Source: Sphaerisporangium fuscum (GTDB taxonomy: Bacteria > Actinomycetota > Actinomycetes > Streptosporangiales > Streptosporangiaceae). Taken from it: DNA of 64,000 nt. Below are positions 27,397-37,208 of the stretch, one piece after another. The stretch lies in NCBI RefSeq assembly GCF_018531465.1, contig NZ_JAHDTF010000010.1, positions 124,001 to 188,000 on the forward strand. Reading direction: 5' to 3'. The translations under genes were made by a program, and so were the position numbers. Within the stretch, counting starts at the first letter, position 1. Every line of letters starts with the position of its first letter. Below the pieces are notes generated by a model. The model was not told where the DNA came from and ran no database searches. It worked only from the letters and a program-made list of their open reading frames with translations.

Positions 27397-28410
27397 GTGG
27401 TCACATACATCATCAGACGGTTGATAGCGGCCGTCATGCTGCTCTTCGTGGTGAGCATCACGACGTTCGCCATCTTCTTTCTCGTGCCTCGGCTCGCGGG
27501 GATGTCCGCTGACGACCTCGCCTCCCGTTACGTCGGCAAGGCGGCCAACGCCGAGGTCATCCACGACACGGCGGTGAGGCTGGGCTTCTACGACCCGCTG
27601 GTCGTGCAGTACGGGCGGTTCGTGAAGGGCATCTTCCTCGGCGTCGACCGGAACTACGGTCCCGGCATCGAGCACTGCCCGGCCCCCTGCTTCGGCTACT
27701 CCTACGTCACGCAGAACCCGGTGCTGCCCGACCTGCTCGACCGCATCCCGATCACGCTCTCGCTGGCGATCGGCGCGGCCGTCATCTGGGTGGTCTTCGG
27801 TGTGGCGACCGGCGTCGTCTCGGCACTGCGGCGCGGCAGCTTCTTCGACCGCGCCTCCATGGGCATCGCCCTGGCCGGCGTCTCGCTGCCGATCTTCTTC
27901 ACCGGCATCGTCTCGCTGGCGATCTTCCGTGACAAGCTCGGGCTGGTCGGCGACGTCGCCGACTGGGTGCCGTTCTCCCAGGCCCCGCTCACCTGGGCGA
28001 ACAACCTCATCCTGCCCTGGGTGACGCTCGCCTTCCTGTACGCCGCCGGTTACGCGCGGCTCACCAGGGCGGGCATGCTGGAGACCATGTCGGAGGACTA
28101 CATCCGGACGGCACGGGCCAAGGGGCTCTCCGAGCGCGTCGTGGTGATCAAACACGGCCTGCGCGCCACGCTGACCCCGGTGCTCACCATGTTCGGCCTC
28201 GACCTCGGCCTGCTGCTGGGCGGCGCGGTGCTCACCGAGAGCACATTCTCGCTGCCGGGCATCGGCAAGTACGCGGTCGACGCGATCAACAACAACGACC
28301 TTCCCCAGGTGATGGGCGTGACACTGGTCGCGGCCACCTTCATCATCCTGGCCAACCTGATCGTCGACCTGCTCTACGCGGTCGTGGACCCGAGGGTGAG
28401 GCTCGCGTGA
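27397..28410 (+). CDS. Oligopeptide/dipeptide ABC transporter permease (DppB/OppB type)
   Basis: 337 aa from GTG at 27397. The start VTYIIRRLIAAVMLLFVVSI is the first helix of DppB proteins. A periplasmic-type loop (residues about 50-105) holds CPAPCFGYSY. The permease domain contains ITLSLAIGAAVIWVVFGVAT, and the EAA loop is MSEDYIRTARAKGLSERVVV. It ends [18 protein letters not shown]. It pairs with the DppC-type permease. It overlaps the following ATPase by 4 bases (GTGA). Confidence 0.93.
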   Translation: MVTYIIRRLIAAVMLLFVVSITTFAIFFLVPRLAGMSADDLASRYVGKAANAEVIHDTAVRLGFYDPLVVQYGRFVKGIFLGVDRNYGPGIEHCPAPCFGYSYVTQNPVLPDLLDRIPITLSLAIGAAVIWVVFGVATGVVSALRRGSFFDRASMGIALAGVSLPIFFTGIVSLAIFRDKLGLVGDVADWVPFSQAPLTWANNLILPWVTLAFLYAAGYARLTRAGMLETMSEDYIRTARAKGLSERVVVIKHGLRATLTPVLTMFGLDLGLLLGGAVLTESTFSLPGIGKYAVDAINNNDLPQVMGVTLVAATFIILANLIVDLLYAVVDPRVRLA

Positions 28411-29437
28411 CCCAGGGCGCCTTTCTCGACGTCAAGGATCTGAAGATCCACTTCCCGACCGACGACGGCCTGGTCAAGTCGGTCGACGGGCTGACCTTCA
28501 GTCTCGAACGCGGCAAGACCCTCGGCATCGTCGGCGAGTCCGGTTCGGGCAAGTCGGTGACCAGCCTCGGCATCCTCGGCCTTCACAAGGGCCGGGGGGC
28601 CAACATCTCGGGGGAGATCTGGCTCGACGGCGACGAGCTCGTCGGCGCCTCCCAGGAGTACGTCCGGGGGCTGCGCGGCAAGAAGATGGCGATGATCTTC
28701 CAGGACCCGCTGTCGGCCATGCACCCCTACTTCACCGTGGGCGCGCAGATCGTCGAGGCCTACCGCATCCACCACAAGGTCAGCAAGGCCGTCGCCCGCA
28801 AGCACGCCATCGACATGCTGGGCCGGGTCGGCATCCCGCAGCCCGACAGGCGCGTCGATAGCTACCCGCACGAGTTCTCCGGCGGCATGCGCCAGCGCGC
28901 GATGATCGCGATGGCGCTGTCGTGCGACCCCGAGCTGCTGATCGCCGACGAGCCGACGACGGCCCTCGACGTGACCGTCCAGGCGCAGATCCTCGACCTG
29001 ATGCGCGACCTGCAGCAGGAGTTCAACTCCGCGCTGATCATCATCACCCACGACCTGGGCGTGGTCGCCGAGCTGTCCGATGACATCCTGGTGATGTACG
29101 GCGGCAAGTGCATCGAGTACGGCACCGCCGAGGACATCTTCGAGCGTCCCGAGCACCCCTACACCTGGGGCCTGCTCGGGTCCATGCCGCGCCTGGACCG
29201 CGAGCCCACCGAGCGGCTGCTGCCCATCAAGGGCAGCCCGCCGTCTCTGATCAACGTGCCTCCGGGCTGCGCCTTCCACCCCCGGTGCGCCTTCGAGGGA
29301 CGCACCGACGGCAAGGCGAAGACCGTGGTGCCGGAGCTTCTCGAGAGCGAGGGCGGTCACCTGGTGCGCTGCCACATGCCTCGCGAGATGCGCCGCGCCA
29401 TCTGGGAGAACGAGATCAAGGCCAACCTGGAGTCCGT

Positions 29438-29441
<4 letters not shown>
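28407..29441 (+). CDS. Oligopeptide ABC transporter ATPase (DppD/OppD type)
   Basis: 344 aa. Walker A is GESGSGKS, the signature is [15 protein letters not shown], and Walker B is [12 protein letters not shown], followed by the H-loop ITHDLG. The C-terminal oligopeptide-specific extension has Cys residues [14 protein letters not shown] and later RCHMP, which in this family bind an iron-sulfur cluster. It powers the importer as a heterodimer with the next gene product. GTG start in a GTGA overlap at both ends of the gene. Confidence 0.94.
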
Positions 29442-30502
<1,061 letters not shown>

Positions 30503-30552
30503 TCTCGATCCCGTCCCCGGCGCCCACCGGGGGCAGGACGGACGCCTCCGCG

Positions 30553-30580
30553 GCCGGGACGGCACGTGCGCCGTCCCGGC
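30553..30580. terminator. Bidirectional terminator-like hairpin
   Basis: GCCGGGACGGC (30553-30563) and GCCGTCCCGGC (30570-30580) form a perfect 11-bp stem with an ACGTGC loop. It lies between the converging ends of the oligopeptide operon and the response-regulator gene. There is no T-run, as is common in GC-rich actinomycetes. Confidence 0.65.
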
Positions 30581-30685
30581 GGCCGGAGCGGTTCGGCAGC
30601 CCGGCCAGGGCCGCTCAGGGGCGTTCCGGCCCTCCCGCCGGCGGCCGGGGCAGAGTGCCGCGACGAGCCTCCGCCCTCACCAGGG

Positions 30686-31369
30686 TCAGGGGGCCGCGCC
30701 GGGGGTGATCAGGCCGGTCTCGTAGGCCAGGACCACGGCCTGCACGCGGTCGCGCAGCGACAGCTTGGTGAGCACGTTGCCCACGTGCGTCTTCACGGTG
30801 GTCTCGCTGACCACCAGCTCGGCGGCGATCTCGGCGTTCGACATGCCCCTGGCGATCAGCCGCAGCACCTCCAGCTCGCGCTCGGTGAGGCGGTTGACGC
30901 GCGCCGGCGTGGCCTGCTGCTGGGTGGAGGGCAGCCGGGCGGCGAACTTGTCCAGCAGCCGCCGGGTCACGCTCGGCGCCACGATCGCGTCGCCGGCGGC
31001 GACCACCCGGATCGCCTGCACCAGCTCGTCGGGCGGCACGTCCTTCAGCAGGAACCCGCTGGCGCCGGCGCGCAAGGCCTCCACGATGTACTCGTCGAGG
31101 TCGAACGTGGTGAGCACGAGCACCCTGGGCACGTGGGCGCCCGGCTGGGCGTCGCGCACGATGCGGCGGGTCGCGTCGATCCCGTCCACGCCCGGCATGC
31201 GGATGTCCATGAGCACCACGTCGGGCAGCAGGGCTCTGGCCTGGTCCTGGGCGACCGAGCCGTTCCCCGCCTCGCCCACGACCGTGATGTCGGGCTCGGC
31301 CTCCAGGATCAGCTTGAAACCGGTGCGCAGAAGCGGCTGGTCGTCGACCAGCAGCACCCTGATAGTCAT
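30686..31369 (-). CDS. Two-component response regulator, NarL/LuxR family
   Basis: 227 aa. The receiver domain (residues 1-125) has the acidic pair VLLVDDQPLLRTGF, the phosphoacceptor Asp in PDVVLMDIRMPG and Lys in SGFLLKDVPP. The C-terminal LuxR helix-turn-helix is LTERELEVLRLIARGMSNAE, then LVVSETTVKTHVGNVL. It is transcribed with the kinase gene, which ends 3 bases before this start. Such pairs in actinomycetes usually control a neighbouring exporter or envelope response. The targets of this pair are not evident. Control of the adjacent oligopeptide importer is possible but unproven. Confidence 0.93.
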   Translation of the reverse strand: MTIRVLLVDDQPLLRTGFKLILEAEPDITVVGEAGNGSVAQDQARALLPDVVLMDIRMPGVDGIDATRRIVRDAQPGAHVPRVLVLTTFDLDEYIVEALRAGASGFLLKDVPPDELVQAIRVVAAGDAIVAPSVTRRLLDKFAARLPSTQQQATPARVNRLTERELEVLRLIARGMSNAEIAAELVVSETTVKTHVGNVLTKLSLRDRVQAVVLAYETGLITPGAAP

Positions 31370-31372
31370 TCG

Positions 31373-32581
31373 TCAGTCCTCGAGGGGGAATCGGGCCCGT
31401 ACCTCGAATCCGCCCCCCTGGCGTGGGCCGATCCGCAGAACTCCACCATAGAGGGCCACACGCTCGCGTATGCCCACCAAACCGTGTCCGGGCCGGTCGT
31501 CGGGGCCGCGCGCGAACGCGCCCGTGCCGCCCCGCCCGTCGTCCTCGACCTCCACCAGGAGCTCTGCCGGCTCGTGCCGCACGGTCACCCACGCGCGGGC
31601 CGCCGGGCCGGCGTGCCGCAGGCTGTTCGTCAGGGCCTCCTGCACCAGGCGGTAGGCGGCCAGGTCGATGCCGGGCGGCAGCACGCGCCGTTCGCCCTCC
31701 ACCCACAGCTGGGCGCGCAGCCCCGCCTCCCGCATCTGCTCGACCAGGCCCGGGAGGTCCTCCATGCCGGGCTGCGGGCCCAGCTCGCCCGCCTCCCCAT
31801 CGGCGCGCAGCACGCCGACGATGCCCCGCATCTCCCGCATCGCCGTCCTGCCCATCTGCTCGATGGCCACCAGGGCGTCCTTGGCGGCCTCAGGGCGGCT
31901 CTCCAGCACCTTGCGCGCCGCCGCGGCCTGGACCGTCATGACGCTCACGTGGTGGGCCACCACGTCGTGCAGTTCGCGGGCGATCCGCGACCGCTCCTCG
32001 GCGCGGGCGGCCCTGGTGTCGGCCTCTCTGGCGCGCTCCAGACGTTCGGCGCGGTCGACCAGCTCGGCCAGGTAGGCGCGGCGCAGCCGTACCGAGCGGC
32101 CGACCACCCAGACGGCCAGGGCCAGCACCGCGACGAACGCGTGCTGCGACCAGCCGCCGCCGAGCCCCTCGGAGAGCATCACGGCGACGCCGTAGCCGAG
32201 CGAGCTGACGGCGATCGCCACGAGGCTGAGCGCGAGCCCGCGGTAGGCGGCCACGGTGTAGAGCAGGACGAGCGAGGCGACCCCTGAGAGGCCGCCGTCG
32301 TAGCCCAGCGCCGACAGGGCGATCTGCGGAAGCTCGGTCAGGCACAGCAGCACGAACGGCCAGCGCCTGCGGAGGGCGACCGGCGCGCACGCCAGCACGA
32401 TCAGGGCGATGCCGAACGGATCGGGCGGCCGGAGCGGTCCGTACCCCAGCGACGGGTCTCCGGTGCCGGTGAGCACGGCCCCCACCGCCGACAGCCCCGT
32501 CAGCACCGCCGCGAGAACCGAGTCGCCGAAGAGGGGATGGGATCTCAGCCAGGCTCGCGGACTGCCGGGGGACGTGCGCAC
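31373..32581 (-). CDS. Two-component sensor histidine kinase (HisKA_3/NarL type)
   Basis: 402 aa from GTG at 32581. Four to five membrane helices lie in the first 165 residues (SVLAAVLTGLSAVGAVLTG, FGIALIVLACAPVALR, LALSLVAIAVSSLGYGVAV). The dimerisation/phosphoacceptor helix is RSRIARELHDVVAHHVSVMT, with His in ELHD. The ATPase domain has AYRLVQEALTNSLRHAG, VEDDGRGGTG and GHGLVGIRERVALYGG. The N-terminal 5-helix sensor lacks a large outer domain, suggesting it senses the membrane or a ligand within it. A TAGATT -10 element 6 bases before the GTG suggests a leaderless transcript. Confidence 0.92.
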   Translation of the reverse strand: MRTSPGSPRAWLRSHPLFGDSVLAAVLTGLSAVGAVLTGTGDPSLGYGPLRPPDPFGIALIVLACAPVALRRRWPFVLLCLTELPQIALSALGYDGGLSGVASLVLLYTVAAYRGLALSLVAIAVSSLGYGVAVMLSEGLGGGWSQHAFVAVLALAVWVVGRSVRLRRAYLAELVDRAERLERAREADTRAARAEERSRIARELHDVVAHHVSVMTVQAAAARKVLESRPEAAKDALVAIEQMGRTAMREMRGIVGVLRADGEAGELGPQPGMEDLPGLVEQMREAGLRAQLWVEGERRVLPPGIDLAAYRLVQEALTNSLRHAGPAARAWVTVRHEPAELLVEVEDDGRGGTGAFARGPDDRPGHGLVGIRERVALYGGVLRIGPRQGGGFEVRARFPLED

Positions 32582-32687
32582 CCTCTCAATCTAGGACCCC
32601 CACGTGGCGGGCCACCCTGCCGAGGAGGGATATCGCTTCTCCTCCTGAGGAAGGAAGACACGCCGCCCGAGCTCCCTGGGAGAGTGG

Positions 32688-32726
32688 GGTGTACGGCGGA
32701 CACCTCTTAGGTATACGCTGTACACC
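32688..32726 (+). promoter_or_regulatory. Two tandem 17-bp operators before the TetR-hydrolase operon
   Basis: GGTGTACGGCGGACACC (32688-32704) and GGTATACGCTGTACACC (32710-32726) are both imperfect 7-3-7 inverted repeats built on the half site GGTGTAC. Their centres are 22 bases apart. The second ends directly before the ATG and contains TACGCT (32714-32719), a -10 element 7 bases from a leaderless start. The adjacent TetR protein is the likely binder (autorepression). Confidence 0.65.
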
Positions 32727-33308
32727 ATGAGTGGATCCGGCACGGCCCGCAGGATCGTCGAGGCGGCCCGCGACGTCCTGGTCGCCGAGGGGGCCGAGGC
32801 CGTCACGATGCGGAGGGTGGCGAACGCGGTCGGCGTCACGGCCATGGCCATCTACAAGCACTATCCGAACCGCGAGGCCGTGCTCGGCGCCGTGGCGGAC
32901 GAGACCCTGCGGGAACTGGCCGGAAGCTGGGGGCGGCGCGCCGGCGGAGGCGACTGGGAGACCCGCGTGTTCGCGCTGCTGGAGGACTTCCTCGACTTCG
33001 CCCTCGGCCGCCCCCACCTGTACACGTTCCTGATGACCGACCGGCGTGAGCAGGCCCGGCGCTTCCCCGCCGACTTCGCCGGCGGCGGATCGCCGGTGTT
33101 CGGCCATGTGACGGAGGCCGTGGAGGAGGGCATGCGCCTGGGCCTGCTGCGCGCGGACGACCCGCTGGAGGTGACGCTGACCGTCACCGCGAGCACCCAG
33201 GGGCTCGTCCAGCTCTACCTGGGCGGTCGCATCGGCCTGCCCGAGGACGAGTTCCGGGCGCTGTGCCGGCGCTCGCTGAGGAGGATCTTCGATGGTGTCA
33301 GAGCCTGA
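32727..33308 (+). CDS. TetR/AcrR family transcriptional regulator
   Basis: 193 aa. The N-terminal helix-turn-helix is intact: ARRIVEAARDVLVAEGAEAV, TMRRVANAVGVTAMAIYKHY, PNREAVLGAVADETLREL. The C-terminal ligand domain has DFALGRPHLYTFLMTDRREQ and TASTQGLVQLYLGGRIGLPE. Its ATG directly abuts the second of two matching inverted repeats, suggesting autoregulation from a leaderless transcript. The hydrolase gene starts inside its last 17 bases, so the two are cotranscribed and the hydrolase is the probable target. The ligand is unknown. Confidence 0.92.
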   Translation: MSGSGTARRIVEAARDVLVAEGAEAVTMRRVANAVGVTAMAIYKHYPNREAVLGAVADETLRELAGSWGRRAGGGDWETRVFALLEDFLDFALGRPHLYTFLMTDRREQARRFPADFAGGGSPVFGHVTEAVEEGMRLGLLRADDPLEVTLTVTASTQGLVQLYLGGRIGLPEDEFRALCRRSLRRIFDGVRA

Positions 33309-34470
33309 ATTACGGGAAACCGGGCGCACGACCGAGGCGGCCCGGCCACCCCGAAGGAGGCGTCGATCGGTCGCCACCATGGTCGCGGTGCTGGTGGCGC
33401 TGGCCGCGGCGACGGCGTACGGCGGCTGGTACGGCAGCGACCAGGGGATCAAGGTCGTGCACTGGGGAACCGGGGACACGACGGTGCTCGCGGTGGCGGG
33501 CGATGTGGTCACGCTGACCGACTCCCCGCAGGCGCGCAGGCGCGGGACGTACTGGCTGGAGTGGAGCGGCGCCCACACGATGCTCGGCGACGTCGTCACC
33601 GAAGCCCCCGGCAAGGTCGAGCGAGCGATCCTCGGGGGATCCGTCCCGTCCGCCGGCACGAGCGGAGACCTGACCGCCGTGCCGCCGGGCGACCCCAAGG
33701 TGACGTTCGGGCTCGACTTCTCCGAGTTCACCATCGCGACCGAACTCGGCCCCGCCCCGGCCTGGTACGTCCCGGCGAAGGGGTCCACCTGGTTCATCGC
33801 CGTGCACGGCCAGAACGGGCGGCGCAAGGCGGAGCTGAAGGCGCTCCCGGTCGTGCACCGGCTCGGCATGCCGTTCATGGCGATCACCTACCGCAACGAC
33901 GAGGGAGCCCCCGCCTCGCCCGACGGGCTCATCCACCTCGGCGACTCCGAGTGGCGCGACCTCGAGGCCGCGGTCCGCGCCGCACGGGACAGGGGCGCGC
34001 GGCGGGTGGTGCTGTACGGCACGTCGATGGGCGGCGTGATCGCCGCCCGGTTCCTGGACCGGTCACCGCTGGCGGACCTCGTCTCCGCCCTGGTCATGGA
34101 CTCGTCGGAGAGCGACTGGGAACGGGTCGCCGAATGGAACGCCGAGCGGCTGCACATGCCCGCGGTGTTCGGCCGGCTGGCGAACCGGATCAGCGAATGG
34201 CGGACCGGGATCGACGTCGACCGGCTCAACATGATCACCCATCCGCCCGCGGCGCGGCCGCCGACGCTCCTGTTCGCCGCCGGCGCCGACACCCAGGTGC
34301 CGGTGCAGGAGCTGCGGGACCTGGCCGCCGCCGGGAAGCGGCTGAACTGGCCCATCCGCTACGAGGAGTTCCCCGGCGCCGACCACACCGAGCCCTGGAA
34401 CACCGACCGCGCCCGCTACGAGAGCCTGCTGGCCGCCTTCCTCACCCCGTTCGCCGCGCCGGCCCGGTGA
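33292..34470 (+). CDS. Membrane-anchored alpha/beta hydrolase
   Basis: 392 aa from ATG at 33292 with GAGGAGG 8 bases upstream, overlapping the TetR gene by 17 bases. A basic N-terminus and one helix (SVATMVAVLVALAAATAYGG, about residues 26-45) anchor it. An outer region of about 110 residues follows, then the hydrolase domain (about 165-390). The nucleophile elbow is LYGTSMGGVIAARF (G-x-S-x-G), and the catalytic His is in FPGADHTEPW. An acid residue near LLFAAGADTQVP fits the third position. The family includes esterases and lipases. The substrate is unknown, but coupling to a TetR sensor suggests induction by a lipid-like or ester compound (inference). Confidence 0.85.
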   Translation: MVSEPELRETGRTTEAARPPRRRRRSVATMVAVLVALAAATAYGGWYGSDQGIKVVHWGTGDTTVLAVAGDVVTLTDSPQARRRGTYWLEWSGAHTMLGDVVTEAPGKVERAILGGSVPSAGTSGDLTAVPPGDPKVTFGLDFSEFTIATELGPAPAWYVPAKGSTWFIAVHGQNGRRKAELKALPVVHRLGMPFMAITYRNDEGAPASPDGLIHLGDSEWRDLEAAVRAARDRGARRVVLYGTSMGGVIAARFLDRSPLADLVSALVMDSSESDWERVAEWNAERLHMPAVFGRLANRISEWRTGIDVDRLNMITHPPAARPPTLLFAAGADTQVPVQELRDLAAAGKRLNWPIRYEEFPGADHTEPWNTDRARYESLLAAFLTPFAAPAR

Positions 34471-34496
34471 GACCCGGGCGGGGCCGCCGGGCAGGG

Positions 34497-35357
34497 TCAG
34501 AGCTCGTCGGTGGCCGAACGGCGGGAACCGCGGATCGTGTCGCCGGGACGGCGGTCGGGGACCGGCGGGGGAGTGCCGCCGAACTCCGGGCACAACGCCT
34601 GGTAGTCACACCAGTCGCACAGCCGCGAGCGGCGCGCCCGCCACTCGCGGGTGGTGAGCGAGCGCTCGATGGCCTCCCACAGCGCCTGCACCTTGCGCTC
34701 GGTGGCCCGCAGGTCGGCCTCGTCGGGGGCGTAGCGCAGCACCTCGCCGTTGCCGAGGTACATCAGCTGGAGCAGCCGGGGCACCGTGCCGTGGAGCCGC
34801 CACAGGACCAGGGCGTAGAACTTCATCTGGAACAGCGCCTTGGCCTCGAAGTCGGGGCCCGGCGCGCTGCCGGTCTTGTAGTCGACGACCCGGACGTCGC
34901 CGGTGGGCGCGACGTCGAGCCGGTCGATGTAGCCGCGGAGCATCAGGCCGGTGTCGAGGACCGCCTCGACGTACAGCTCGCGCTGCGCCGGCTCCAGGCG
35001 CCGGGGGTCCTCGAGCGCGAAGTAGCGCTCGATCATCTGCCGGGCCTGGCCGAGCCACCCCTGGTGCTCGGCGTCGTCGTCGAACAGCGTGGAGTATTCG
35101 GGGGTCTGCTCCAGCAGGCGCTGCCACTGCGGGTCGAGCAGGGCCTGGGCCGCGGCGACGGTGCGCTCGGCGGCGGGCAGGTCGTACAGCCGCTCGAGCA
35201 CGGCGTGGACCAGCGTGCCGCGCACGGCGGCCGGGGACGGCTTCTCGGGTAGCTGGTCGATGACGCGGAAGCGGTAGAGCAGCGGACATGTCATGAAGTC
35301 GCCCGCGCGGGAGGGGGAAAGGCTGCCGACGACCGCGGGCGGCTCCGTAATGCTCAT
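34497..35357 (-). CDS. RecB-like PD-(D/E)XK nuclease with probable Fe-S cluster
   Basis: 286 aa. The nuclease core shows RGTLVHAVLERLY (motif with His), GYIDRLDVAPTGDVRVVDYK (Asp and the D-Y-K motif) and QMKFYALVL (Q-x-x-x-Y). An N-terminal Cys in FMTCPLLYRF and a C-terminal SRLCDWCDYQALCPEF give four Cys like the AddB/Cas4 iron-sulfur cluster. Homologues such as mycobacterial Rv2119 lie next to trmI in other actinobacteria, and the same neighbourhood is seen here with insertions. It probably acts in DNA repair. No helicase gene or CRISPR array is nearby, so Cas4 is unlikely. ATG at 35357. Confidence 0.88.
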   Translation of the reverse strand: MSITEPPAVVGSLSPSRAGDFMTCPLLYRFRVIDQLPEKPSPAAVRGTLVHAVLERLYDLPAAERTVAAAQALLDPQWQRLLEQTPEYSTLFDDDAEHQGWLGQARQMIERYFALEDPRRLEPAQRELYVEAVLDTGLMLRGYIDRLDVAPTGDVRVVDYKTGSAPGPDFEAKALFQMKFYALVLWRLHGTVPRLLQLMYLGNGEVLRYAPDEADLRATERKVQALWEAIERSLTTREWRARRSRLCDWCDYQALCPEFGGTPPPVPDRRPGDTIRGSRRSATDEL

Positions 35358-35363
35358 GCCCGA

Positions 35364-35391
35364 ACTGTAAGGCAGGGCACCGACAGTTCAG
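35364..35391 (-). promoter_or_regulatory. Candidate leaderless promoter of the RecB-like gene
   Basis: Read leftward, CTGAAC (35391-35386) is followed by 16 bases and TACAGT (35369-35364), and the ATG comes 6 bases later. No ribosome site is present. This suggests transcription starts at or next to the ATG. Confidence 0.45.
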
Positions 35392-35460
35392 ACCCCCGCC
35401 GATCCCCCGGTCACAGCCGCACCCCACGCTCTCCGCACTCCGTCCCCCCGCCGCCGCCAC

Positions 35461-35635
35461 CACCCCCGCGAGGCGACGGCTCGCGCTCCGTCCCTCTCGC
35501 CAGCACCCCCGCGAGGCGAGGACTCGTGCTCCGTCCCTCTCGCCAGCACCCCCGCGAGGCGAGGACTCGTGCTCCGTCCCTCCCGCCGGCAGCACCCCCG
35601 CGAGGCGACGGCTCGCGCTCCGTGTCTCGTGCCGC
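35461..35635. repeat. Four tandem 43-46-bp hairpin-forming repeats
   Basis: Units start at 35461, 35504, 35547 and 35593. Each begins CACCCCCGCGAGGCGA and ends near CTCTCGCCAG. Within each, CGCGAG pairs with CTCGCG (units 1 and 4) or CTCGTG (units 2 and 3, one G-T pair) around a 7-base loop. Unit 3 has a 3-base insertion. They fill much of the 442-base gap between the divergent RecB-like and site-2-protease genes. No spacer differs between units, so this is not a CRISPR array. The rest of the gap holds the two promoters. Confidence 0.85.
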
Positions 35636-35799
35636 GCCATGGAACCGTCGGCGCCGCCGCGTCGTTGCCCCGGGAAGGCGAGGACGCCGCCGGGCGGCGG
35701 CCGGATGTCCGGTCCCGATGCCGAAGGCGCGCGGCTCGTGGGCCGAATCCTCGCCCCGGGGCGCGTAGCATCAAGGCACAAGGAGGGAAGACGACACTC

Positions 35800-36936
35800 A
35801 TGAGCACCCAGACCCCGCAGCGGCCCGAGTCCACCGGGCTGCGCATGGGGCGGCCGTTCGGCATCCCGGTCTACGTCTCGCCGAGCTGGCTGATCGTCGC
35901 GGCGTTCATCACCTACACCTTCCAGCCCGTGGTGGCCCAGAACCTCCCCGACAGGGACACTGTGGTCACCTACCTCGTGGCGTTCGTGTTCGCCGTCTTC
36001 CTGTACGTCTCGGTGCTCCTGCACGAGCTGGCCCACTGCGTGGTGGCCCGCCGATTCGGGTTGCCCGTGCGGCGCATCACGCTCTATCTCCTCGGCGGCG
36101 TGTCCGAGATCGAGAAGGAGCCCGAGACCCCGTTCAGGGAGTTCCTCGTGGCCTTCGCGGGGCCTCTGGCCTCACTCGGCCTCGCCGGCATCGGCTACGT
36201 CGCCGGCGGGTTCGTCCCCGAGGGCACCATCCCGCACGTGCTGATCCTGCAGCTGTGGGTGTCGAACTTCATCGTCGGCGTGTTCAACCTGCTGCCCGGC
36301 CTGCCGCTCGACGGCGGCCGCATGCTGCGCGCCGGAGTGTGGAAGCTCACGCGCGACTCCGGCTCCGGCACGCTCGCCGCGGCCTGGTTCGGGCGCGTGC
36401 TGGCCGTCCTCCTCGTCGCCGTGCCGATCGGGCTGCCGCTGCTGAGCGGGCAGGAGCCCAGCTGGGGACAGCTGCTCTGGTCGGTGCTGCTCGCGTCGTT
36501 CATCTGGATGGGCGCCACCCAGTCGCTCCGCGTCGCGCGGGTGCGCGCCCGCATGCCGCAGCTCCAGGCCCGCACACTGGCCAGGAGGGCCATCCCGGTG
36601 ACCTCCGAGGTGCCGCTGGCCGAGGCGATGCGGCGTGCCCGTGAGGCGCAGGCGGGCGCCATGGTGGTCGTCGACCACGAGGGCCATCCGGTCGCCATCG
36701 TCAACGAGGCGGCCGTCGCCGCCACCCCCGAGCACCGGCGCCCCTGGGTGACCGTGGGCTCGCTGGCGCGCACCCTGGAGCCGTCCCTGGTGCTCCCGGC
36801 CGACCTGGCGGGCGAGTCGCTGATCGACGCGATGCGCGGCGCGCCCGCGGGGGAGTACCTCCTGGTGGAGCGCGCGGGCGACGTCTACGGCGTGCTGGTC
36901 ACCGCCGACGTGAACCGCATCTTTTCCGGCGTCTGA
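35800..36936 (+). CDS. Site-2 protease family zinc metalloprotease with CBS domains
   Basis: 378 aa from ATG at 35800 with AGGAGGGAAG upstream. Membrane helices include IPVYVSPSWLIVAAFI and TVVTYLVAFVFAVFLYVSVL. The zinc site is HELAH (in VLLHELAHCVVARRFG) and the second motif is LLPGLPLDGGRMLRA (LDG). After about residue 240 a tandem-CBS-like cytoplasmic region follows (IPVTSEVPLAEAMRRAREAQ, VVVDHEGHPVAIVNEAAVAA, YLLVERAGDVYGVLVTADVN). Enzymes of this type cut membrane-embedded substrates such as anti-sigma factors. CBS domains often bind adenosyl compounds. Its target is unknown. It lies in the backbone next to the RecB-like gene. Confidence 0.92.
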   Translation: MSTQTPQRPESTGLRMGRPFGIPVYVSPSWLIVAAFITYTFQPVVAQNLPDRDTVVTYLVAFVFAVFLYVSVLLHELAHCVVARRFGLPVRRITLYLLGGVSEIEKEPETPFREFLVAFAGPLASLGLAGIGYVAGGFVPEGTIPHVLILQLWVSNFIVGVFNLLPGLPLDGGRMLRAGVWKLTRDSGSGTLAAAWFGRVLAVLLVAVPIGLPLLSGQEPSWGQLLWSVLLASFIWMGATQSLRVARVRARMPQLQARTLARRAIPVTSEVPLAEAMRRAREAQAGAMVVVDHEGHPVAIVNEAAVAATPEHRRPWVTVGSLARTLEPSLVLPADLAGESLIDAMRGAPAGEYLLVERAGDVYGVLVTADVNRIFSGV

Positions 36937-37020
36937 CCCCCGCGAAGACCGCCGCCTCGAGAAGTGCCCGCCGCCGCCGAGCGGAGCGAGGCCATCGAGC
37001 ACCGCGGCCTCGAGGGGCGG

Positions 37021-37101
37021 CCCGGCCGCGACCGGCACGCCGGGTGCCCCGGCCTCGACCGGCACCCCGGGCGGCCCGGCCGCGACCGGCACCCCGGATG
37101 C
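37021..37101. repeat. Three tandem 27-bp repeats
   Basis: Units at 37021-37047, 37048-37074 and 37075-37101 begin CCCGGCCKCGACCGGCACSCC (first 20 bases nearly invariant), with a partial fourth to about 37116. Read on the minus strand they would encode a collagen-like Gly-Val-Pro-Val-x-Ala-Gly-x-Pro unit, but no start or ribosome site supports a gene there. They sit in the gap after the site-2-protease gene. Confidence 0.75.
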
Positions 37102-37208
37102 CCCGGGCGGACCGGGCCGAGCAGGCGCCGCCGAGCGGCGCTTCTCGCCGCCGGGCGGAACGAGCCGGTCGAGCGCCGCGCGTCCGGGTCTTGTTGAGTA
37201 GCTTGGCG

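Noticed and set aside
35461..35635. CRISPR array
   Set aside because: The units are contiguous repeats without unique spacers, and no cas genes are nearby; the Cas4-like RecB protein is a chromosomal repair type.
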